The notes under the pieces: model-generated
Told to the model about the DNA's origin: nothing
What the model saw: only the letters and a program-made list of their open reading frames with translations
Databases searched by the model: none
Assembly: GCF_000153485.2 (NCBI RefSeq)
Contig: NC_018721.1
Location: 3,720,001 to 3,784,000, forward strand
Length of the DNA: 64,000 nucleotides
Direction: 5' to 3'
Source of the DNA: Psychroflexus torquis ATCC 700755
Lineage (GTDB): Bacteria > Bacteroidota > Bacteroidia > Flavobacteriales > Flavobacteriaceae
Shown here: positions 30,540-37,870 of the stretch, piece after piece
How positions within the stretch are numbered: position 1 is the stretch's first letter
How the letters are laid out: every line of letters starts with the position of its first letter
Position numbers and translations under genes: made by a program

Positions 30540-31826
30540 TTATTTTACTTTATATGGAATGGTTTTTAATTTACTAGCTATATAATCAGTGGTCTTTTTT
30601 GAGATATTTAAATCTTTAGCAATTTTTCTCCAATTAAGAAAACTTAGATTTATTTCATTAATTATTTTTTTTGGGTTTTTGATAGAATACTCGTCTGCTA
30701 CGTGAAGAATATCTTTTAGATTGAAGTTTTGATTTTTACCATTTATTGAGAGGAAATGTGGTGTGATTCTATTAAAATTCTCATTATAACTAAATGTTAA
30801 ATCATAGGCTGGAGATAAATTCCATTCTCCATTCTGTTTCATATTGAATCCGAGATTTTTAGTATGGTCATCTACGTTTTGACCAATTACATTGAAAACC
30901 ATTATCTTAAATAATTGTTCCTTTGAAGAATAATCCAAATTTATTTTATTTAATATTGTAAATATTTGTTCATAAGAATAAGTGTCCGGCAATTTGAAAT
31001 TCATTCCAGCAAATGCGTGTAGGGTCTGAGTATGAATCTTTTGTCCATTGATGCGATCAAACCTTTTAGTCATAAAGTAAAAATCATTTTCAAATTCTTT
31101 TAATTCTGAATCCATAATGATAATTTTAGATTCTTTTGCCATTAGGTAATATGCATATTCAATTTTACCTCTTTCTTTATCAGAGTCTAAACCTATGTCT
31201 CTATTGAATTTTAGAATCCAACTATCTTGGTTTTTTGATGGTAAGTTATCACCTCTATAAATATCCCCTGTCTTATTATCAATATTAATTAGAACTTTTG
31301 GTTGAGCTCCTCCTGGAGATGTTCCTATGTGGAAAAGGTTTGCCATATTGTCAATATTAGCTACAGGTTCATTTTTTAGTAGTGATATTGATAATTCATT
31401 TAGTTTTTTTAAGTTTAATATTTTAGTGCTAGTTTGTTCATGTTTAGCAGGTACAAACTCAAGTGCTCCCATTCCTCTATTGCCTATATAAGCTAATTTT
31501 TCTATTGGGGTAAGATCTCTATAATTTTTACCTTCTTTCTCGAGATATTTTGAGAATAATTCAGTACCAAATTTATCAGGTAATGAATCTGATATAAAAA
31601 GAGGAAGTCCTTTATTCGTGTCAAATAATAAACTGCCCTCACTACTATACTCTAATTTTTGAATTGAAGAGATTATTTTCTTTGTGGTAGGGTTTATTAT
31701 GGGGGACAATTGAATTTTACTTTGAATAAATTTTTTTGCGTATTCAAAAGTGCTAGTTTTCTTTGTTTCATTCCAAATAAGAACTCCAACAAGATTTTCC
31801 CATATAATTACTTCTAATAGATTCAT
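30540..31826 (-). CDS. hipA: HipA-family serine/threonine kinase toxin
   Basis: A 428-residue HipA-like kinase. The Gly-rich loop GTSPGGAQPKVLI includes the autophosphorylated-type Ser position. The catalytic and metal blocks are QNVDDHTKNLGF and SPAYDLTFSYN. HipA toxins phosphorylate aminoacyl-tRNA synthetases and cause growth arrest. It overlaps hipB by 4 bp and ends next to the outer GTTAGC core of a disrupted attC-like site, so the pair is a toxin-antitoxin cassette. Confidence 0.88.
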   Translation of the reverse strand: MNLLEVIIWENLVGVLIWNETKKTSTFEYAKKFIQSKIQLSPIINPTTKKIISSIQKLEYSSEGSLLFDTNKGLPLFISDSLPDKFGTELFSKYLEKEGKNYRDLTPIEKLAYIGNRGMGALEFVPAKHEQTSTKILNLKKLNELSISLLKNEPVANIDNMANLFHIGTSPGGAQPKVLINIDNKTGDIYRGDNLPSKNQDSWILKFNRDIGLDSDKERGKIEYAYYLMAKESKIIIMDSELKEFENDFYFMTKRFDRINGQKIHTQTLHAFAGMNFKLPDTYSYEQIFTILNKINLDYSSKEQLFKIMVFNVIGQNVDDHTKNLGFNMKQNGEWNLSPAYDLTFSYNENFNRITPHFLSINGKNQNFNLKDILHVADEYSIKNPKKIINEINLSFLNWRKIAKDLNISKKTTDYIASKLKTIPYKVK

Positions 31827-32143
31827 TTTTTATATCCCCCTCTTTTTTTTTTCTTTTTTTCTTTTTCATAAATTTCCATAGGAGTTAATTCATACTCTTC
31901 CTTTTTTAGAAAGAATTCAAATTCATCCAAAAATTCAAGAGATCTAGAAATTGAAATTAGTGAAGCTATCGAGAAATTTCTCCCTTTTTCGATTCCTGCA
32001 ATGGAACTTCTGCTCATACCAGTTTTTTGAGCTAATTCAGTTTGCGATAAGCCAGCATCTACGCGTAATGAGCTAAGTTTTTCTCCCCATTTTCGTATTA
32101 ACTCTTTATCTGAATAGCCGTAATATCTATTTTCCATATTCAA
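31823..32143 (-). CDS. hipB: HipB-like XRE antitoxin
   Basis: A 106-residue protein with an XRE helix-turn-helix (LSSLRVDAGLSQTELAQKTG and MSRSSIAGIEKGR) and a lysine-rich C-terminal tail (KEKKKKKKRGGYKK). It precedes and overlaps hipA, the usual antitoxin-first order. It should neutralise HipA and repress the shared promoter upstream of 32143. ATG at 32137 (third codon) is an alternative start. Confidence 0.85.
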   Translation of the reverse strand: MNMENRYYGYSDKELIRKWGEKLSSLRVDAGLSQTELAQKTGMSRSSIAGIEKGRNFSIASLISISRSLEFLDEFEFFLKKEEYELTPMEIYEKEKKKKKRGGYKK

Positions 32144-32250
32144 ATGTACTACAAATAGGTCAATAAAGCAAATTAATATAAGTAATGTCCTTTTTATGAT
32201 ACAATTTTAGAAATAACTAATATAGGAATAAATGAGTTAGTTTAAACTAC

Positions 32251-32383
32251 AGCCAACGTTTATGTATAAGGTTAGTTGCGTGGTTAAGTAACTAAATTAG
32301 TAAAAATTGAACGAACCAGAGGAAATTCCGAAGGAATTTCCAAGTAGGCTAGAACCAAGCAATTAATTTTATACGGTGTTGGC
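32251..32383 (-). repeat. attC-like site (type I), intact
   Basis: 133-bp imperfect inverted repeat with ends GCCAACG and GGTGTTGGC. Outer arms GTATAAGGTTAGTTGC and GCAATTAATTTTATAC pair at 13 of 16 positions. A perfect central hairpin GGAAATTCC-GAA-GGAATTTCC is present. It lies between hipBA and the 71-residue gene. The following 170 bp to 32553 has only a short readable scrap (ISGFGQVDGTRKLTKNYCGF) of an unknown protein. Confidence 0.78.
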
Positions 32384-32553
32384 ATTTCGTTATTTTATTC
32401 CGATTATGTATTCCCATTTCAGCATTTCAGTTCATGTTTGAGTGAGTAATTCATTACACGTTCTGATATTCAATTCCGTTTGAGTGATAAAATCCGCAAT
32501 AGTTTTTAGTCAGTTTTCGAGTTCCGTCAACTTGTCCAAACCCAGATATAAAT

Positions 32554-32769
32554 TTATTTATCCGTTTTCTTAATGTTTCGAAAAAACACAACATATAGTC
32601 CAGTAATGAAAAATCCGGAAACAATCAAAATCGTTTCAGTATTTATTTGTTGTTGGTGTCCTGTGTCATTTCCAATGAGCATTTTGATAATAACAAACCA
32701 TAATGCCAAAGCAATAACGAAGAAAATTATTCTTTTATTCAGAGTTAGGTTTCTAATTTTTTCTATCAT
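32554..32769 (-). CDS. small two-helix membrane protein, cassette-borne
   Basis: A 71-residue protein with two hydrophobic helices (IIFFVIALALWFVIIKMLI and ILIVSGFFITGLYVVFF) and basic ends. The start ATG 32769 is 34 bp from the intact attC-like site at 32803. No family is recognised. Small membrane proteins are frequent on integron cassettes, but they could also be immunity or holin-like proteins. Whether this one is expressed is uncertain. Confidence 0.5.
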   Translation of the reverse strand: MIEKIRNLTLNKRIIFFVIALALWFVIIKMLIGNDTGHQQQINTETILIVSGFFITGLYVVFFRNIKKTDK

Positions 32770-32802
32770 TTTAAATTGTTTTTTAATTTGTTCGCAATGA
32801 AT

Positions 32803-32994
32803 GCCAACGTTTAGTATATGGCAAGTAGGGCAGTAGAAAGCGATGAACTTTCAAGTCTGCTCTGAGCCACATTTTTATATTTTGTTTTTAATTTATTCAT
32901 TTTAAAAACCAAATTAAAAATTTGGCGGTATTGGTAAATAGCACTGGACTTTCTTTAACCGTTGAACGCCCTATTTGCTATATACAGTGTTACC
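32803..32994 (-). repeat. attC-like site (type II), intact
   Basis: 192-bp inverted-repeat site with ends GCCAACG and GTGTTACC. Outer arms GTATATGGCAAGTAGGGC and GCCCTATTTGCTATATAC pair at 16 of 18 positions, the strongest stem in the array. It is the uninterrupted reference for the intron-split sites A and B. Confidence 0.82.
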
Positions 32995-33002
32995 ACCTTT
33001 TT

Positions 33003-33650
33003 TTATTTTTCTTTCATTTGTCTGTGATATAATAGCATTTGGGGCAATAAGAATATCGACATAAAGAAACTTGCTGGCGGTATTTTGTCAAAGCCTTTGA
33101 TTACTCCGAACGCTGCAATTAGTCCAACAACTGAAACAATAACTACGGTATTTATTCTTAGCGCCCATTTTAAATATCCTTTCTCTTGCCAAACGTCCCA
33201 ACTATCAATTGCTCTGCCATCATTCTGTCTGATAATTGAGCGTAATAAGTTTATAAACTTCTGAGAGTCTTTCATTAGTAATTTACCGTTGCTAATATTT
33301 ATTTCCCTGTCTGAAGTGATTATTTTTCTTAGTAATTGGTGTTGGTCGATTACAACTGTTTTAATCTCTTTTGCAGGTATTGCTTCTATTGCGGAGTAAT
33401 TAAAAATGAGTTTCTTTTTCCATTTGAAAATCAGGGTTTCATCATTAAAGTCAACTATTAAATCTCCCTTGGCGAAGTAGTATATCAGGCCTGATAGTCC
33501 TGCAAACATTGGAATCGAAACAATCCAAAAGTAGCCTTTAGGCATAAATTCTAATCCTGCAAACAAAGAACCTAATAGTATAACAGGTAACAAAAAGACT
33601 ATGGTAATAACCCTTGATTGATTAAATATTGTCAGTTTGTAGCTCTTCAT
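33003..33650 (-). CDS. unrecognised membrane protein, cassette-borne
   Basis: A 215-residue protein started at ATG 33650 (MKSYKLTIFNQSRVITI); the frame to 33695 reads into the attI-like site and is rejected. There are four hydrophobic helices: two in the first 70 residues and two in the last 60. The middle (KIITSDREINISNGKLLM) resembles the PH-like cytoplasmic loops of small Bacteroidota membrane proteins. Function unknown. Its stop is 9 bp from the type II attC-like site. Confidence 0.6.
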   Translation of the reverse strand: MKSYKLTIFNQSRVITIVFLLPVILLGSLFAGLEFMPKGYFWIVSIPMFAGLSGLIYYFAKGDLIVDFNDETLIFKWKKKLIFNYSAIEAIPAKEIKTVVIDQHQLLRKIITSDREINISNGKLLMKDSQKFINLLRSIIRQNDGRAIDSWDVWQEKGYLKWALRINTVVIVSVVGLIAAFGVIKGFDKIPPASFFMSIFLLPQMLLYHRQMKEK

Positions 33651-33663
33651 TTTAATTGGTGGT

Positions 33664-33720
33664 AACATCCGTATAAACCCTATTAAAATCTTCAATATTG
33701 GGTATATATCTATTTAGGAC
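33664..33720 (-). repeat. attI-like site, copy 2 (beside deleted integrase)
   Basis: AACATCCGTATAAACCCTAT and GGGTATATATCTATTTAGGA match copies 1 and 3. It borders the cassette gene at 33650, giving that gene the attI-proximal position. Confidence 0.6.
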
Positions 33721-33980
33721 GTTGTTTTATTTTCATCTAAACTAACACTTTCATACATAGCATTCAATGGTTTTGTTATTCATCGCTAAAACTCTAATGT
33801 AAATTTCTGTCGCTTCGGAGCTATTATGACCTAAAGCGGCCTGGATATGTCTTAAGCTTGTTACCAGTTCCATAGGGGTTGTGGAAAACTTATGACGTAA
33901 AGTGTTTGGGATGTTCCATGACTAACTGTTGATGCTTTTAAAGCTTTGTTATACATACTTTTATCTTTAGTTGCTTTCGT
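33714..33980 (-). pseudogene. internally deleted integrase, copy 2
   Basis: Same remnant and same deletion joint as 23213-23478, corresponding to the last roughly 87 codons of the recombinase at 54739-55878. With the attI-like site and IS91-like tail it forms a direct repeat of about 1.15 kb (23161-24315 and 33662-34808). Confidence 0.8.
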
Positions 33981-34139
33981 TATTTTTAGTCATAAATTAA
34001 TTATGCCTTGATCACCTAAATTAGTTAAAACAGACTTTAAAAAACTACTTTTTTAATCATTTAAAGGTATTTAACCGTTAAGAACGGATAGCCTAAAGTT
34101 ATGTCCTCGTGGAGATGTTGTGAAAAATAAATGCAAACT

Positions 34140-34808
34140 TTGCTTAGTAATCCGTCGAGTTATGATTGTTGTAAGATTATCAAAAAAACCACACTAACAC
34201 TCTCCAATAAAGAGTTTATACGGCGTTTTCTACTTCATATTCTTCCCAAAGGCTTTACTCGAATAAGGCATTATGGGTTTTTGAGCAGCAGTTGGAAAAA
34301 AGAGAAGTTACCGCTATTGCAACTGCAATTAGCAGATAAAAACTTGGCACACATAATAACCTTTGCCACTCAAGAGAAATCCTTACATCGCTATTGTCCG
34401 AGTTGTAAAAAGGAAACCTTAATCACACTTTTCACCCTTGACAGTCGTGGGCCGCCCAAGGGTTACAAATACATTTTAAAGGATAAACTGGAATGCAAAA
34501 ATTAAAAAACACCATTAGCAGAGTATTACCCAAACTGAAGGAAAATGATAAAAAACAGCAGATTCTCACACAAAAAAATCGTGATCTCCATAAAAAGCAC
34601 CTTATGTTAGATAAGCAACTGAATAAAAAGGGATGCAAAGCACTCTAAAAATGACCTTCTCCTTTTGTAATGTTCTTGCCAATTCATAGAATTCTCCCTT
34701 ATTTAAAAATTCCGGATCAGTCAACAAATCATATAGCTGACTCCATTGAGCCTGCCTATCGAGGCCTGTCGAAGTGTTGGCCTATTGGCAAGCCATACGC
34801 TTAGTTAT
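34140..34808 (+). mobile_element. IS91-like transposase tail plus 3' end, copy 2
   Basis: The frame 34131-34505 contains EFIRRFLLHILPKGFTRIRH and YGFLSSSWKKEK, the IS91/ISCR C-terminal block, then CPSCKKETLITLF. The 3' non-coding part (34506-34808) ends GCCATACGCTTAGTTATTGG. No helicase or HUH nuclease part is present, so it cannot transpose on its own. Confidence 0.72.
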
Positions 34809-34868
34809 TGGCAGTAATTATATTTTAATCAATATTTTTTTATACCAATTAAATTCGAAACAATAAAT

Positions 34869-34908
34869 ATCATTGTATATTTACAATGATATAAATGTAA
34901 ATATACAA
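34869..34908 (+). promoter_or_regulatory. operator-like inverted repeats before the Xre-RES operon
   Basis: A 13-bp perfect inverted repeat (TTGTATATTTACA at 34874-34886 and TGTAAATATACAA at 34896-34908) overlaps a second one (ATCATTGTA and TACAATGAT, 34869-34890). It ends 2 bp before the antitoxin start, the position expected for an autoregulated toxin-antitoxin operator. Confidence 0.6.
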
Positions 34909-34910
34909 TT

Positions 34911-35414
34911 ATGAATGTTAAGGTGAAATCAGAAGATTCAAATAAAAAGAAAGGTGTTGTAAAAGCTAAAGTTGCTAGAAAAGAAAGGAATCCAATTAAT
35001 CCTACTAAATTCTCACCCTCTTGGGTTGCTGAGCACTCTAAAGATGCTCCAGGATTTAAAATGGAATTAATAGGTCGTATCAGAGAAGGTGTTAAAAAGG
35101 CAGATTGGAAGCAGTTAATACATTACACGGATTCTACTGAAAAAGAGTTTGAACATATACTTCCAGCATCTATTAGTAGTATGCAAAAGAAAACTGTTTA
35201 TGGTAAGGAAACTTCAGAACGAATTTACGAATTGGCGAGATTATTCGGATTAGGTTATGAAGTCTTTGATTCTAAAGAAGACTTTAAGAAATGGTTAATG
35301 ACGCCATCAAGTACTCTTGGTAATAAAATACCATTTGAACTACTTGATAGTAGTTTTGGTTTTGAAATGGTTGAAAGTGAAATTACCAGAATTCAGTATA
35401 ACGTTTATAGCTAA
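34911..35414 (+). CDS. Xre/MbcA/ParS-type antitoxin (DUF2384)
   Basis: A 167-residue antitoxin. The lysine-rich N-terminus is followed by a helical region, and the last 60 residues carry the toxin-binding domain (SERIYELARLFGLGYEVFDS, then FKKWLMTPSSTLGNKIPFEL). It shares its last base with the start of the RES toxin gene. It is one of the few island genes on the plus strand, so it uses its own promoter rather than array read-through. Confidence 0.85.
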   Translation: MNVKVKSEDSNKKKGVVKAKVARKERNPINPTKFSPSWVAEHSKDAPGFKMELIGRIREGVKKADWKQLIHYTDSTEKEFEHILPASISSMQKKTVYGKETSERIYELARLFGLGYEVFDSKEDFKKWLMTPSSTLGNKIPFELLDSSFGFEMVESEITRIQYNVYS

Positions 35415-35884
35415 TGATTGTATATAGAATAGCTAATGTTAAATATAAAGATTTAACATTATCGGGAATAGGGGCTGAAAAGGTTGGTGGTAGATGGAAC
35501 GAAGTTGGAACACGAGCTGTTTATTGTTCAGAAAATATTTCATTAGCATTGTTAGAGTATTATGTTCACTCTGAAAACATTGCATATTTGCCTAAAGAAA
35601 TATTAATTGCGAAAATTCAATTTCCAGATGATTTCGCAATAAAGGAATTAAAAGAGCTTCCTGAAAGATGGAATCAGCACCCATATTCTTCTAAAACAAC
35701 AGAAATTTTCACAGATTTAGCAAAAGATCGAAATGTTTTTGCATTACGTGTACCATCTACTATTATTGGATTAGAATCAAATATTATCTTAAATCCTTTG
35801 TATATAGAATTTGGGAAAGTAGAAGTTATAGAGTTCATTAAATTACCTATTGATATAAGACTTAAAATAAATAAAAGAGAATAA
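35414..35884 (+). CDS. RES-domain toxin
   Basis: A 156-residue RES-family toxin. The domain's Arg (GGRWNEVG, Arg27), Glu (LLEYYVH, Glu48) and Ser (VPSTIIG) are all present. RES toxins degrade NAD+ and cause dormancy. It is coupled to the upstream Xre antitoxin by overlapping stop and start codons. Length and motifs suggest it is intact. Confidence 0.87.
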   Translation: MIVYRIANVKYKDLTLSGIGAEKVGGRWNEVGTRAVYCSENISLALLEYYVHSENIAYLPKEILIAKIQFPDDFAIKELKELPERWNQHPYSSKTTEIFTDLAKDRNVFALRVPSTIIGLESNIILNPLYIEFGKVEVIEFIKLPIDIRLKINKRE

Positions 35885-35899
35885 ATTAATTAAATGCTA

Positions 35900-36525
35900 T
35901 TATTCAGGATGGGTCATAGTTCTGAGTAGCGTTTTGTTCACACCTTGTTTTTACTGGTATTTAGGCAGGCTTAATGTTACTCATTCTTGCATCTAAATTA
36001 GCAATTTGTTTTTGAAGTTCTATGACCTTTCTATTCCTTTTTTGGTCAAGATATTCATAAACAGTAGGAGGATTCTAGTGTTGCTTTTTGTAGAGCATAT
36101 TCCAAAGTATGGTGGCTAATTTTCTTACAGTAGCAGAAACAGCTACAGTCGTTTGACCACTAAAGGATTACAAAAAAATCATAAGGATACACTAGAATAC
36201 AAAAATTAAAAAACAGTTCTAAAAAGAGCCTTAGCAGAGTACTACCCAAACTGAAGGAAAATAATAAAAAACAGCAGATTCTCACACAAAAAAAACGTGA
36301 TTTCCCTAAAAAGTGTCTTATTTTAGATAAGCAACTGAATAAAAAGGGATACAAAGCACTCTAAAAACAACCTTCTACTCTTGTAAGGTTCTTGCCAACT
36401 CATCGAATTCTCCCTTATTTAAAAATACCGGATCAGTCAACAAATCATATAGCTGACTCCAATGAGCCTGCCTATCGAGGCCTGTCGAAGTGTTGGCTTA
36501 TCGGCAAACCATATGCTTAGTTATT
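35900..36525 (-). mobile_element. chimeric IS110/IS91 remnant, copy 2
   Basis: Begins CATAGTTCTGAGTAGCG as at 50443. It contains the IS110 transposase tail (minus strand, to about 36150), then joins the IS91-like 3' end (36160-36525), which ends CATATGCTTAGTTATTAGC. It carries small deletions and stop codons throughout. Confidence 0.6.
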
Positions 36526-37292
36526 AGCGGTTGTTTCTCTATTTTTTTGGCAATTGAAAAAAGGATTACTTTCTCCTCTCTTCCTCTCAACTCACTTTCG
36601 CCAATCTCAGTCAAATCGTACGTCTTGTTAAAATTCAATTTTGAAATCAATTCCTCTGAAATTGATATATCTGTTCCAAATTCGTTGCAACTGGCCTGTA
36701 TTCTTGCTTTGGTATTCAAAACATCTCCTGTGAAAAATATTCCCTTCTTTAGGACTCCGATTTCACCAGTTGTGACTTTTCCGTAGTGAAATCCGACTTT
36801 AAATTCCGGAACCAACCCAAAGTTTTTGATATAATTTTCTGATAGTGTCTGGAAGGTTTCTTTGATTATAAAATAACAATTAATGCAATTGAGATTATCT
36901 AAACCCTTCTTCAGATCCCAGGATACTATAATACCAAATTATACCAAATTAGACCTATAATGACGCAATAAATCGTTTTACCGATACGAATTCGGCACAG
37001 GCTTTTTTCGCCTGCTTTTCATCAAAAATAATTACCGTAGTTAAGGCTATGCTAGTTATTTCTGATTTCAATCAATCAAAAAACAATTCAATTTATTCAT
37101 ACGGCATTATAAATATAATTTGGTATAATCTCATCGCCTGCATATTGATAGACCTCACCAGAGGTTTGAATGATGGTCTCTGTTGTCTCAGCATAATACG
37201 TGTTGGGCAGCCGGAAATATTCCACATGCCTCAGCTGCTCGGCAATAGTAGTAGATGACTTCATATCAAGAAACATAAATATCCGCTCCTCC
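36498..37292 (-). pseudogene. adenylate/guanylate cyclase catalytic-domain fragment, MITE-disrupted
   Basis: Minus strand. From 37292 it reads PPEEERIFMFLDMKSSTTIA and continues to YQYAGDEII, then is cut by the MITE. It resumes at 36931 as IVSWDLKKGLDNLNCINCYF and runs on to GFHYGKVTTGEIGVLKKGIF and FTGDVLNTKARIQ. Removing the MITE and one TAA duplication restores the frame exactly (GDEIIVSWDL). The metal-binding Asp and the N-terminal membrane part are separated or missing: the gene is truncated at 37292, where it meets an M1 peptidase fragment. Confidence 0.82.
36932..37125 (-). mobile_element. MITE inserted in the cyclase gene
   Basis: Ends TACCAAATTAGACCTATAATG and ATTATAAATATAATTTGGTA, flanked on both sides by TAA (36929-36931 and 37126-37128), a 3-bp target duplication. 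The left end carries a duplicated 10-bp tip. The reference reading frame proves the insertion. Confidence 0.85.
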
Positions 37293-37509
37293 TCGGGTGG
37301 GTGCTGATTATTCCGCTTTTTTCGATCAATACCTTCATTATGTTGAAATCCCTGTTCTTGAATTTAGAAAGAATAGAAAAAGAGTTGATGTGCGTTGGAA
37401 AGTACATGCAAAGGGTCTCCAAATGCCTATTGATTCAGGTTTTGTTGGAGATGAACAAGTTTATCGTTTGCAGGTCTCTCGGGATTGGTTTAAAGGGAAA
37501 TCAAGATGA
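37293..37509 (+). pseudogene. C-terminal fragment of an M1 aminopeptidase-like protein
   Basis: About 70 residues (FFDQYLHYVEIPVLEFRKNR, then VDVRWKVHAKGLQMPIDSGF) resemble the C-terminal end of Bacteroidota M1 metallopeptidases. No start, zinc motif or catalytic domain is present. The joint with the oppositely oriented cyclase fragment at 37292/37293 is a rearrangement breakpoint. Confidence 0.6.
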
Positions 37510-37653
37510 AAGGCTTACCGAATTTAAAAATTGATGTATTTCATTTTTATGTAGACTTTAATTTTTTAGATGAAGAGTAAATGCAATTCTAAATTCTAGA
37601 TTATTAAGTTTGAATTATTAATTTTTCTGAATAGTTTAGTGCATTTAGAAACG

Positions 37654-37869
37654 GTCATTCCATGCAAGCGAAAGCGCGATAGGGAATCTCTTGTTGCAAC
37701 CTAAATGTTGAATGAGAACCGAAACTCAAGTTTCCGTTAGAATAAGATTCCGTATAAAATTTCTTTATGAAATTTTATACGGAATGACAGTTCAGGTTTG
37801 GATTGTCATTCAGTGAAAACGAAAGCGCGACAGAGAATCTCTTGTTGCTACTGAAATGTTGAATGAAAA
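37654..37869. repeat. direct repeats and hairpin in the 37510-37870 gap
   Basis: Two copies of a roughly 66-bp unit (GTCATTC..GAAAGCGCGA..GAATCTCTTGTTGC..AAATGTTGAATGA) lie at 37654-37719 and 37804-37869. Between them is a perfect 16-bp stem, ATTCCGTATAAAATTT (37747-37762) with its complement (37770-37785). It could terminate the minus-strand barrel gene or be a dispersed intergenic repeat. Confidence 0.65.
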
Positions 37870-37870
37870 C

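Noticed and set aside
36490..36786. 98-residue plus-strand frame over the cyclase fragment
   Set aside because: Antisense to a clearly recognisable cyclase reading frame.
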